Shown here: piece by piece, positions 1 to 7,076 of the stretch
Layout: each line of letters starts with the position of its first letter
Numbering within the stretch: the stretch's first letter is position 1
Source of the DNA: an uncultured Collinsella sp.
Lineage (GTDB): Bacteria; Actinomycetota; Coriobacteriia; Coriobacteriales; Coriobacteriaceae
Direction of reading: 5' to 3'
DNA length: 8,723 nt
NCBI GenBank assembly: GCA_958446785.1
Contig: CAUCXP010000048.1
Span: forward strand, 1 to 8,723
The notes under the pieces: generated by a model
The model's database searches: none
What the model was told of the DNA's origin: nothing
The model's input: only the letters and a program-made list of their open reading frames with translations
Program-made: the position numbers and the translations under genes

Positions 1-431
1 CACGCGTCAGCTTGGGTCGAAACGTCGCGCAGCACCGTGAGGATCGTACCCTCGATGGGCTTACGCACTGCCTGGAAGGCAACCTTGACGGCTCGGCGGA
101 ACGCATAGGCGATGTTGGCGGACGTGATGGGCTCATCGGCAGAGACAAGGCCCTCGGCCACACCACGCAGAATCTGCGAGGTGATGACGCCGGAGTTGCC
201 GCGGGCACCCATGAGGGAGCCATGGGTGATGGCACCGGCGATGGCCTCCATGTCGGCGTCGGCAGGAAGGGCGGAGAGCTCCTTGGTCACCGAGGCGAGC
301 GTGAGCGACATGTTGGTGCCGGTATCGCCATCGGGTACGGGGAAGACGTTGAGCTTGTTGATCTCCTCGGCCTTGTCGGAAACGGCAGCCGCAGCGATCG
401 GAAAACAGGTGCGAATGGTCTTTGCAATCAT
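1..431 (-). CDS. fakA: Fatty acid kinase FakA / DAK2-domain protein, N-terminal part (3' end outside window)
   Basis: The first 143 residues of a DAK2 (DhaL-like) nucleotide-binding domain are visible. Residues 26-40 carry the diagnostic block NKLNVFPVPDGDTGTN, in which the aspartates of PDGD (34 and 36) would bind the Mg-ATP cluster. A second conserved block, GSLMGARGNSGVI, lies at about 71-83, and KPIEGTILTV at about 124-133 matches the family pattern. In characterised relatives FakA is the ATP-binding subunit that phosphorylates fatty acids held by a FakB protein, feeding exogenous fatty acids into phospholipid synthesis. Full-length homologues are about 550 residues, so roughly three quarters of the gene is missing here. 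The ATG at 431 is chosen because it precedes the domain by the usual distance and a GGAG lies 12 nt upstream. The gene starts 27 nt after the Gls24-family gene, so the two are probably cotranscribed. The family is near certain; kinase function with a FakB partner is inferred. Confidence 0.93.
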   Translation of the reverse strand, partial: MIAKTIRTCFPIAAAAVSDKAEEINKLNVFPVPDGDTGTNMSLTLASVTKELSALPADADMEAIAGAITHGSLMGARGNSGVITSQILRGVAEGLVSADEPITSANIAYAFRRAVKVAFQAVRKPIEGTILTVLRDVSTQADA

Positions 432-458
432 GGGTATTTGAATCTCCGTTTTCGGATG

Positions 459-815
459 CTAGTTCAGACGGCTCTTGAGCGCGTCGATGTGAATGCCGAT
501 CTTAAGGCTGGCGGGATCGATCTGGGCGATCTCCTGCAGAGTGAAGGCAACGGAGCTCGAAAGATTGTGGCAGACGGACTTCATGTTGACGCCGTTCTCG
601 AGCACGACGTGAAGATCGACCGTAAGGCCGTTCTCGTCGGCGGAGACAAGCACGCCCTTGCGGAGGCGCTGACCGGCAAGCAGGCGCACGCTCTCGGCGC
701 CCTGAAGCTGCTCAGCCATACCGACAACGCCATAGCACGTCATCGCGGCATAACCGGCAATATCGGCAATAACGTCGTTCGAGACGCTCAGGCTGCCGTT
801 AATGGTCTCAGACAC
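459..815 (-). CDS. Asp23/Gls24 family (DUF322, YloU-like) protein
   Basis: A 118-residue protein of the Asp23/Gls24 family. The family signature is in the N-terminal half: a GSLSVSNDVIADIAGYAA stretch (about residues 8-24) followed by GVVGMAE (29-35), then a beta-rich segment with VDLHVVLENGVNM (66-78) and a C-terminal IGIHIDALK (107-114). Length and layout fit the small single-domain YloU-type members. No signal peptide or membrane segment is seen, so it should be cytosolic or membrane-associated through partners. The precise function is unknown: family members are linked to cell-envelope homeostasis and stress, and in Staphylococcus to a membrane anchor protein. I start it at the GTG at 815 because AAGGAG sits 6 nt before it and the family homology begins right after. 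The in-frame ATG at 848 would add 11 residues and has no ribosome-binding site. It precedes fakA, the same order as yloU-yloV in Bacillus, which suggests a conserved link to lipid metabolism or the envelope. Confidence 0.93.
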   Translation of the reverse strand: MSETINGSLSVSNDVIADIAGYAAMTCYGVVGMAEQLQGAESVRLLAGQRLRKGVLVSADENGLTVDLHVVLENGVNMKSVCHNLSSSVAFTLQEIAQIDPASLKIGIHIDALKSRLN

Positions 816-821
816 AAGAAT

Positions 822-827
822 CTCCTT
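822..827 (-). promoter_or_regulatory. Ribosome-binding site of the Gls24-family gene (decides a GTG start)
   Basis: AAGGAG on the minus strand, 6 nt before GTG at 815-813. This supports the GTG over the in-frame ATG at 848, which would place this site inside the coding sequence. Confidence 0.8.
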
Positions 828-871
828 ATCTGGTGCTCGCGGCACCATCTCGTGGGAGCAATCATTGTAAT

Positions 872-877
872 ATTCTA
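872..877 (-). promoter_or_regulatory. Candidate -10 box for the gls24-fakA transcript
   Basis: TAGAAT matches the TATAAT consensus at 5 of 6 positions and lies in the only AT-rich patch upstream of the Gls24-family gene, giving a leader of about 50 nt. No good -35 box is found at 16-18 nt (the best is CCTCAA or ACCTCA), so it may be weak or activator-dependent. A terminator upstream at 974-1003 implies that a promoter is needed between there and the gene. An inverted repeat (TTGTA, 6 nt, TACAA; 865-880) overlaps this box and could be an operator; that is a guess. Confidence 0.35.
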
Positions 878-973
878 CAACGAGCGCGCCATGTTGAGGT
901 GGTGGGTCGCGGGATTACATCCTCGACACGAAATGTTGATATGGTAACGTTCGCGCCAGGCGATCGCGGTATG

Positions 974-1003
974 AAAAAACCCGCCGCATAAGCGACGGGT
1001 TTT
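974..1003 (-). terminator. Rho-independent terminator after the tRNA-Asn pair
   Basis: On the minus strand, AAAACCCG pairs with CGGGTTTT, a C/A mismatch follows, and an inner CGC/GCG closes an ATAA/TTAT loop. A run of six T follows the stem. The hairpin begins 6 nt after the encoded CCA end of the downstream tRNA gene, where a tRNA transcript is expected to end. The stem is also A-rich on its 5' side, so it could work weakly on the plus strand, but no plus-strand gene needs it. Confidence 0.88.
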
Positions 1004-1009
1004 ACGACC

Positions 1010-1084
1010 TGGCTCCCCGGGTAGGACTCGAACCTACAATAGCGCGGTTAACAGCCGCGTGCTCTACCATTGAGCTACCGAGGA
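1010..1084 (-). tRNA. tRNA-Asn (anticodon GTT), second copy in transcription order
   Basis: A 75-nt cloverleaf with CCA encoded. The acceptor stem TCCTCGG pairs with CCGGGGA (one T-G wobble), with discriminator G then CCA at 1012-1010. The D stem is GCTC/GAGC. The anticodon stem CGCGG/CCGCG closes the loop CTGTTAA, giving anticodon GTT. The variable loop is CTATT, and the T stem GTAGG/CCTAC closes TTCGAGT. It reads Asn codons AAC and AAU. It differs from the upstream copy at a single variable-loop base (A here, G there). It lies 34 nt downstream of that copy and just before the terminator. Confidence 0.98.
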
Positions 1085-1087
1085 ATT

Positions 1088-1109
1088 TAAAAGCCCAGCG
1101 GAATGGGCT
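1088..1109 (-). terminator. Hairpin between the two tRNA-Asn genes, terminator-like
   Basis: On the minus strand, AGCCCA pairs with TGGGCT around a 6-nt loop (TTCCGC). The stem ends in T and runs into TTTAAAT, a short T tract. It could act as a weak intrinsic terminator after the first tRNA, or as a processing landmark in a dicistronic precursor. The 6-bp stem and only four T in a row make read-through likely, and the second tRNA has no clear promoter of its own. Confidence 0.45.
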
Positions 1110-1118
1110 GAAAAATTC

Positions 1119-1193
1119 TGGCTCCCCGGGTAGGACTCGAACCTACAACAGCGCGGTTAACAGCCGCGTGCTCTACCATTGAGCTACCGAGGA
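1119..1193 (-). tRNA. tRNA-Asn (anticodon GTT), first copy in transcription order
   Basis: A 75-nt gene identical to the downstream copy except for variable loop CTGTT instead of CTATT. The acceptor TCCTCGG/CCGGGGA, discriminator G and encoded CCA (1121-1119) are all present. The anticodon loop CTGTTAA gives GTT for asparagine. It is the promoter-proximal gene of the pair: a strong -10/-35 promoter lies 31 nt upstream of its 5' end. Confidence 0.98.
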
Positions 1194-1223
1194 ATAGGTG
1201 CGTGCTCTCAAGCAACGAAGTTT

Positions 1224-1251
1224 ATTATACGGACGAATCAGCTCAGGGCAA
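1224..1251 (-). promoter_or_regulatory. Housekeeping sigma promoter for the tRNA-Asn pair
   Basis: A perfect TATAAT -10 box (1224-1229) with TTGCCC as -35 (1246-1251, 4 of 6 consensus) at 16-nt spacing. The predicted start near 1217 gives a leader of about 24 nt before the first tRNA. The position directly upstream of a stable RNA gene supports the call. The GC content between -10 and the start is not high, so a stringent-type discriminator is not obvious. Confidence 0.8.
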
Positions 1252-1274
1252 GAACTTTTTTAAGAATTTTTCTC

Positions 1275-1355
1275 CGCCTAGTCATTGGTGACGTTCTTAA
1301 ACGACTAGTCATTCAAGAACGTCCCCAACGACTACTCATTTAAGTCTGTCCCCAA
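1275..1355. repeat. Three tandem 27-nt imperfect repeats with an embedded 34-nt near-palindrome
   Basis: Units lie at 1275-1301, 1302-1328 and 1329-1355. Each begins CGNCTASTCATT. Units 2 and 3 both end GTCCCCAA, while unit 1 ends in TTCTTAAA. Across units 1 and 2, positions 1290-1323 form a 34-nt near-palindrome: the arms GACGTTCTT/AAGAACGTC are perfect, the centre GACTAGTC is itself palindromic, and only two pairs mismatch. The block lies just upstream of the tRNA promoter and downstream of rpoD. It resembles REP-like intergenic repeats of the kind moved by RAYT transposases, but no transposase is in the window. Function unknown. Confidence 0.75.
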
Positions 1356-1422
1356 TAACCACCCCCAAACTGTCGCACAACTGACAGCCATAGCAACGCC
1401 GCAGATAGAGGACGGACAGCGA

Positions 1423-1521
1423 AAACCCGCCAGAGCGAGCAAGGTGCCTTGAAACAAGGCGGCATTGACCTTTTGGTCATGCCGCCGAAGTTGAAAGGCA
1501 GATTGCCGCTCTGGCGGGTTT
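1423..1521. repeat. 99-nt element with 15-bp perfect terminal inverted repeats and nested hairpins
   Basis: The ends AAACCCGCCAGAGCG (1423-1437) and CGCTCTGGCGGGTTT (1507-1521) are exact reverse complements. Inside are a hairpin GCCTTG/CAAGGC (1446-1460), a longer one GGCGGCAT-GACC/GGTC-ATGCCGCC with one bulge and a TTTT loop (1458-1486), and a small GGCA/TGCC (1497-1507). The first two share three bases and so exclude each other. Read on the minus strand the outer stem ends GGCGGG followed by TTTTC, so it may terminate the rpoD transcript. It could equally be a MITE-like or REP-type dispersed element, or a structured RNA. CAGCG occurs just outside both ends (1417-1421 and 1523-1527), a possible but weak target duplication. 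Confidence 0.7.
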
Positions 1522-1534
1522 GCAGCGTCGGCCA

Positions 1535-1562
1535 GTTACGGCGTTCGGTAGAACGCCGTAAC
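1535..1562 (-). terminator. Perfect 11-bp hairpin directly after the rpoD stop codon
   Basis: GTTACGGCGTT pairs with AACGCCGTAAC around a 6-nt loop, starting one base after the TAG of rpoD. No T tract follows on the minus strand, so it is not a standard intrinsic terminator. It may protect the mRNA 3' end, or work together with the larger structure at 1423-1521. Confidence 0.5.
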
Positions 1563-1563
1563 C

Positions 1564-2913
<1,350 letters not shown>

Positions 2914-3023
2914 AGATTCTCCCTTCATAGTCCACAGGACTCAATACTTTAGCACACACATTGACGTCTATACCCAAAAAGACAACTGGATATAGGCGAG
3001 AATACGCTGGTTGACCACAACAT
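2914..3023 (-). promoter_or_regulatory. dnaG-rpoD intergenic region, possible internal rpoD promoter
   Basis: This 110-nt gap is by far the longest inside the cluster and is more AT-rich than the flanking genes. The best promoter-like pair on the minus strand is TGGTCA, 17 nt, TATATC (each 4 of 6 to consensus), so any promoter is weak or uses another sigma. No terminator is seen, so read-through from dnaG is expected. A separate promoter for the housekeeping sigma is common in related operons, which is the main reason for the suggestion. Confidence 0.3.
2919..2925 (-). promoter_or_regulatory. Ribosome-binding site of rpoD (decides a GTG start)
   Basis: AAGGGAG on the minus strand, 5 nt before GTG at 2913-2911. 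It overlaps the first codons that would follow the in-frame ATG at 2928, arguing against that start. A small hairpin AGTCC/GGACT (2929-2941) lies just upstream of it. Confidence 0.75.
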
Positions 3024-5132
3024 CTAGGCCTGTTCGGTGCCCGCGGTCTCCAAACCGATCAAACGGAACGGGTCCGCCACGCCGCCGATAGACTTTTGCA
3101 GCTCGCGTTGACGCTGCGAATCCTGCGCGGCCTGCACGGTCAGCGCGCGACGGGCCTCATCGTCGAGCGAACGGTCCTGGCGCAGCTTGGCCTGTGCGGC
3201 ACGCATACGGCGCTTGATGGTGTAGAGCTCGAGCGTATCGAGCATAAACACGATGTTCGTCTCGGTGGGGTGCTTGCTCGTCGCCGAGATGCGCCCGGCA
3301 CTCACAAGCGTTGCCGCCTCGGGACACACCGAGCGCGCCGCATCCATGCAGGCTGCAGGATCGGTTCCCGGCGGCGTTGCCAGAACGGCCCATGCGATGG
3401 ACTCGTGACGCGGGTCAACCCACTCGATAGAGCAGATGCGGTCGGCATACGTGCGGAACAGGTCGGGGTAGCTCGTGAGCATGGTCAGCAGCTCACGCTC
3501 CCCTGCCAAGGACTTACGCTCAAGATCAGTAAGAACCATCGGCGCCGCCGCAGCCGGAGCACCCGAACCATCAGTCACAGGTACAGCACCCATACCATCA
3601 GGCGCGTCGATCGGCGGCAGGTCGTCGACGACCTCCACGGGCGCGGCGCCGTAGGCATCGAGCGGGACGTAGTCATACGGCTCTTCTTCGACCGGCGCGG
3701 ACACCGGCGGCGTCGCGCCCGATGCCCAAGCACCGCGAGATGCCCCCTGCGAACCAGACGTCCGACCGCCCGCGCTACCAGAGCGCTCAGCCTGTGCCCG
3801 CTGGCGCTCATAGTTCTGCTCACGACGTCGTTCCGCATCCTCGCGCTTGGCGACATCGCGAAACACACGGCCCGAGCTCGCACGCACTGTCTCCAGATCC
3901 AAACCCAACAGGTCGGCAATTTGAATAAAGTACGTGTCGATCATATAGCTGTCGCGCAGCGGATAGATAAGCGTCAGTGCATCTTCCAGCGCCTTGGCGC
4001 GGCCGCCCGGCGTGGTGATGTCGCTCGACTCCTGCAGCGAACGGTAGACAAAGTCCATAAGCGGCTCGGCGGCGTCAATACGTTTCTGCAGCTCCTCTCC
4101 GCCGTGCGCCGTGATGAACTCCATGGGATCGTTGCCGTCGGGCAGCACCACGCAGCGCAGGTCCATCGAATCCTGCTCGATAAACTGAATCGCGCGACGG
4201 GCGGCCTTCTGGCCCGCGGCATCGCCGTCAAACATATACACGATGCGCTTGGCAAAGCGAGTGAGCGTCTTGACGTGATGCTCCGTGAGCGCGGTGCCCA
4301 GCGTGGCGACAACGTTTTTAATCCCCGCCTCCCAACAGGCGATGCAGTCGGTATAGCCCTCCACCACAATGGCGGTATCCTGCGCGACGATAAACTCCTT
4401 GGCCCAATTAAAGCCGTAGAGGTTTCGCTTTTTATGAAACACGCTCGTCTCGGCGGTGTTGAGGTACTTAGGTTGGCCGTCACCCATGATGCGACCGCCA
4501 AAGGCGATGTTATGCCCTTGCTCATCAAAGATGGGGAACATCACGCGGTCGTAAAAGCGGTCGGCAAGCTGCCCGCGCCCGCGGCTCACGGCAACGTTGG
4601 CGTCGATCATCTCCTGCGGGGTAAAACCCGCTTGGGACAGGTGCGACACCAGAGCGTTGCGACCTGGTGCAAAGCCCAGGCAGTAGCGGCGGCAGACGTC
4701 GCCACCCATGCCGCGGCTGGCAAAGTACTCGCGCGGACGGCCGTCCTTACCGCGCATAAGCATGGTGTGGTAGAACTGGGCGGTCTCGGCGCACAGATCG
4801 TAGATTCGGGCACGCTTAGTACCGCGCTCGCGGCGGTCTCCGGTGTCGTGCAGCTCAATACCCGCGCGATCGGCCAGATAACGGATTGACTCGGGAAAGC
4901 TCAGGTTCTCGCGCTTCATGATATAGGTGAAGACGTCGCCACCCTCGCCGCAGCCAAAGCAATGCCACACCTGCGTGGCGGGAATAATGTGGAAAGACGG
5001 CGTCTTTTCGCCATGAAAAGGGCAGCAGCCCCAAAACTCATGGCCGCGGGGCTTGAGCTCAACCGTTTCCTGCACGATGGCGACTAGGTCGGACGCAGCG
5101 CGTACCTGGTCTTTTTCCTCATCGCTAATCAC
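3024..5132 (-). CDS. dnaG: DNA primase DnaG
   Basis: A 702-residue bacterial primase that makes the RNA primers for chromosome replication. The N-terminal CHC2 zinc-binding domain has C37, H40, C58 and C61 (CPFH ... CFGC). The catalytic core has DRFYDRVMFPIFD (191-203) and a TOPRIM fold with VVEGYTD (E258, D262) and FDGDAAG (D302, D304), the metal-binding acids, plus PDGNDPMEF (331-339). A charged and low-complexity linker rich in Arg, Gly, Ser, Pro and Ala (about 427-535) leads to a C-terminal domain (about 536-702) in the position of the DnaB helicase-binding domain. Length is somewhat above the usual 580-650 because of that linker. The start is GTG at 5132, with AGGGGGTGA 6 nt upstream. 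It overlaps the end of ribF by 8 nt, so translation is probably coupled. The rpoD gene follows. Confidence 0.98.
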   Translation of the reverse strand: MISDEEKDQVRAASDLVAIVQETVELKPRGHEFWGCCPFHGEKTPSFHIIPATQVWHCFGCGEGGDVFTYIMKRENLSFPESIRYLADRAGIELHDTGDRRERGTKRARIYDLCAETAQFYHTMLMRGKDGRPREYFASRGMGGDVCRRYCLGFAPGRNALVSHLSQAGFTPQEMIDANVAVSRGRGQLADRFYDRVMFPIFDEQGHNIAFGGRIMGDGQPKYLNTAETSVFHKKRNLYGFNWAKEFIVAQDTAIVVEGYTDCIACWEAGIKNVVATLGTALTEHHVKTLTRFAKRIVYMFDGDAAGQKAARRAIQFIEQDSMDLRCVVLPDGNDPMEFITAHGGEELQKRIDAAEPLMDFVYRSLQESSDITTPGGRAKALEDALTLIYPLRDSYMIDTYFIQIADLLGLDLETVRASSGRVFRDVAKREDAERRREQNYERQRAQAERSGSAGGRTSGSQGASRGAWASGATPPVSAPVEEEPYDYVPLDAYGAAPVEVVDDLPPIDAPDGMGAVPVTDGSGAPAAAAPMVLTDLERKSLAGERELLTMLTSYPDLFRTYADRICSIEWVDPRHESIAWAVLATPPGTDPAACMDAARSVCPEAATLVSAGRISATSKHPTETNIVFMLDTLELYTIKRRMRAAQAKLRQDRSLDDEARRALTVQAAQDSQRQRELQKSIGGVADPFRLIGLETAGTEQA

Positions 5133-6132
5133 GGATGCTCACCCCCTGCTCGCCCAAGTTGTGACGAATATCTTCGATATTACCCTCGACGGTCGCGATC
5201 AACTCATCCAGCGAATCGAACACGCGCGACGGACGCAGCCAGCGCGTAAACGCCAGCGAAACGGAAGCGCCGTACAGGTCGCCCGTATAACCAATTAAAT
5301 TAGCCTCGAGATGCGCCGAAGCGGCATCGTCGGCATACGTCGGCGGCAGGCCGACGTTCACGGCAGCGGGCCACACGGTGTCATCGACGAGCACCAGACC
5401 CTCATACACGCCGTCGGCTGGCACCTGAATACCATCGGGAACTTGCAGGTTTGCCGTGGGAAAGCCCATGCCAGACCCCTCGTGACGGCCGCGAATAACA
5501 CCGCCACGCACCATATACGGGCGGCCGAGCAACTCAGCAGCAAGCTCCACATGGCCCTGTCCCAGCTCATGACGAATGCGGGTGGCACAAATAGCCTCAC
5601 CGCCCTCGCAAAGCAGGTCGTGACCATACACGTCAACGCCGTGCTCGGAACCCCAGGCGCGCATCTCGGCAACACCAGAAGCACCGCCACGACCCAGTCT
5701 AAAGTCACTGCCAACGCGAATCGAACGAATGTCAACCACGCGCGACAGCAGCGCAAGAAAACCAACATGGTCGAGTGCCGCAACCTCTGGCGTAAAGGGA
5801 ACGGCCACCACCGCATCAACCCCGGTTTGAGCCAAGGCATGCAGACGGTCGGCCGTCGTCATCAATTTTTGAGCGGGCGAAGGGCTCACCACAACATCCG
5901 GGTCGGGATCGAAGGTAACCACGACCGCCTTACAGCCATGGGCACGGGCATCACAGACAAGCGCTTCGATGAGTTCCTGGTGTCCACGGTGCACGCCGTC
6001 GAACACGCCGATGGCAATTGATGTGGCACCCAGGTGCTCGCACTCATCAAACGCATCGGCAGTAAAGATGCGAGCCTCGTCCGACTCGCCCGCGAAAAAG
6101 ATACGCGCGAGCTCGCGAGCGGACAACATCAT
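5125..6132 (-). CDS. ribF: Bifunctional riboflavin kinase / FMN adenylyltransferase (FAD synthetase)
   Basis: A 335-residue cytosolic enzyme that converts riboflavin to FMN and FMN to FAD. The N-terminal nucleotidyltransferase domain shows GVFDGVHRGHQ (42-52, HxGH at 48-51), VTFDPDPD (72-79), GSDFRLG (141-147) and the ATP-binding TRIRHEL (184-190). The C-terminal flavokinase domain shows the glycine loop GVIRGRHEGSGMGFPTANL (211-229, with the PTAN Mg-ATP motif), GVYEGL (241-246) and LEANLIGYTGDLYG (275-288), with E276 at the usual catalytic-base position. The last block normally reads close to vEvHLLDFdgDLYG, so N278 and GY281-282 are departures. The start ATG at 6132 overlaps the truB TGA in an ATGATG arrangement; a second ATG one codon on is an alternative. 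Length is normal. There is no FMN riboswitch nearby, so control is probably by operon expression. Confidence 0.97.
   Translation of the reverse strand: MMLSARELARIFFAGESDEARIFTADAFDECEHLGATSIAIGVFDGVHRGHQELIEALVCDARAHGCKAVVVTFDPDPDVVVSPSPAQKLMTTADRLHALAQTGVDAVVAVPFTPEVAALDHVGFLALLSRVVDIRSIRVGSDFRLGRGGASGVAEMRAWGSEHGVDVYGHDLLCEGGEAICATRIRHELGQGHVELAAELLGRPYMVRGGVIRGRHEGSGMGFPTANLQVPDGIQVPADGVYEGLVLVDDTVWPAAVNVGLPPTYADDAASAHLEANLIGYTGDLYGASVSLAFTRWLRPSRVFDSLDELIATVEGNIEDIRHNLGEQGVSIRD
5139..5147 (-). promoter_or_regulatory. Ribosome-binding site of dnaG inside the ribF 3' end
   Basis: AGGGGGTGA on the minus strand matches the extended anti-Shine-Dalgarno complement AGGAGGTGA at 8 of 9 positions, 6 nt before the GTG start. 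It lies wholly within the ribF coding sequence, so primase translation is tied to passage of ribosomes through ribF. Confidence 0.7.
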
Positions 6133-7061
6133 CGAACACCGCCGATTGCCTGCGGAAAAACGTGCTCCATGACAAAGCGGCCACCCTCAATGCGGGCGAG
6201 CGCCTTGAGTCCCCCATCGAGCACCAACGCAAACGGCGCCTTCGAGGCATCGAAATCGGCAAGCGCACGCTCAACGGGAATGCGTCGGCCGCAGAGCAGG
6301 TCGTCGGCAAGATTGCCCGGCAAGTCAACGCGAGTGGCGCCCAGGGCCACAATGGGATCCAGGGCAAAGCCAGCGGCGGACTCGGGAGAAAGCTCCTCGA
6401 CCGCATGACAGGCGCCAATGGAAACAACACCGGAGGCCGTGCGGCGCAGCGCGGAAATGTGCGCGGCGCTCTCGCAGGCGCGGCCCAGGTCGCGAGCGAG
6501 CGCACGAATGTAGGTGCCCTTGCTCACCGAGAACGCCACGGTCCACACACACGAATCGCCCTCGCCGCCCACGGCGATCAGGTCGGCGGCATAGACCTCG
6601 ACGGGGCGCGGAGGTAGGTCCACCGCATTGCCCTCGCGAGCAGACTTATAGGCGCGAACGCCATTGACCGAGATAGCCGAAAACGCCGGCGGCACCTGCA
6701 TCTGCGGACCCAGCATGGCGGCCAAGTGCTCACGGGCATAGGCAGGATCGCAGAGCTCGTTGGCAACAGCCACCGTGCGGACCGCCTCGCCCTCCGCGTC
6801 ATCGGTATTCGTCTCGGCGCCAAACGAAATATCGGCGACGTAGCTTTTGGTATCGAGCGTGAGCATGCCCAGCAGACGAGTGGCCTGGCCCACGCCCACC
6901 ACCATGACACCCGATGCCATGGGGTCGAGCGTGCCGGCATGGCCGACGCGCCGCTCATGGAGGGCGCGCCGGCATTGCGAGACCACATCGTGGGACGTGC
7001 AGCCCACCGGCTTATCGACGGCGAGCAGCATATTCAGTTGTGAAGGCGTACGACGAGCCAT
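6129..7061 (-). CDS. truB: tRNA pseudouridine-55 synthase TruB
   Basis: A 310-residue enzyme that isomerises U55 to pseudouridine in the T loop of tRNAs. The catalytic block RRVGHAGTLDPMASGVMVV (37-55) contains the nucleophile D46. Other family motifs are KPVGCTSHDVV (17-27), KSYVA with Y74, GAETNTDDAEG (81-91) and KGTYIRALARDLG (181-193). The C-terminal part (about 245-305) is in the place of the PUA-like domain of TruB. Length is typical. The start ATG at 7061 has a GGATGG about 3-8 nt upstream; a later ATG (residue 11) is possible but would shorten the usual N-terminus. It starts 15 nt after nrnA and its stop overlaps the ribF start by 4 nt, so coupling with both is likely. Confidence 0.98.
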   Translation of the reverse strand: MARRTPSQLNMLLAVDKPVGCTSHDVVSQCRRALHERRVGHAGTLDPMASGVMVVGVGQATRLLGMLTLDTKSYVADISFGAETNTDDAEGEAVRTVAVANELCDPAYAREHLAAMLGPQMQVPPAFSAISVNGVRAYKSAREGNAVDLPPRPVEVYAADLIAVGGEGDSCVWTVAFSVSKGTYIRALARDLGRACESAAHISALRRTASGVVSIGACHAVEELSPESAAGFALDPIVALGATRVDLPGNLADDLLCGRRIPVERALADFDASKAPFALVLDGGLKALARIEGGRFVMEHVFPQAIGGVR

Positions 7062-7076
7062 GTACCATCCAAAAAG

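Larger units (their letters stand above)
1194..1563. other. 370-nt gene-free region between rpoD and the tRNA-Asn genes
   Basis: No supportable coding sequence lies here; the one open frame on the plus strand (1449-1661) runs antisense into rpoD. From right to left it holds the hairpin after rpoD, a 99-nt inverted-repeat element, a linker with a small possible stem (CTGTC 1370-1374 / GACAG 1383-1387), the tandem 27-nt repeats, an A/T-rich stretch (about 1252-1272) and the tRNA promoter. The concentration of symmetric sequence suggests dispersed intergenic repeats and transcription-termination structures. Confidence 0.7.

Noticed and set aside
816..848. Eleven-residue N-terminal extension of the Gls24-family protein from the ATG at 848
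   Set aside because: The extension contains the AAGGAG site for the GTG at 815 and lacks its own ribosome-binding site.
12..947. Plus-strand open frame of about 310 codons
   Set aside because: It covers fakA and the Gls24-family gene on the opposite strand and has no recognisable domain.
1275..1355. CRISPR array
   Set aside because: The 27-nt units are directly adjacent with no spacers, there are only three, and no cas gene is present.
3096..4889. Long plus-strand open frame of nearly 600 codons
   Set aside because: It lies antisense to dnaG, whose zinc, TOPRIM and other motifs are unmistakable. The translated frame shows no family resemblance and is rich in Arg, His and Ala, as expected of a GC-rich shadow frame.
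5100..5170. A missed rpsO or rpsU between ribF and dnaG
   Set aside because: ribF and dnaG overlap by 8 nt, so no gene can fit there.
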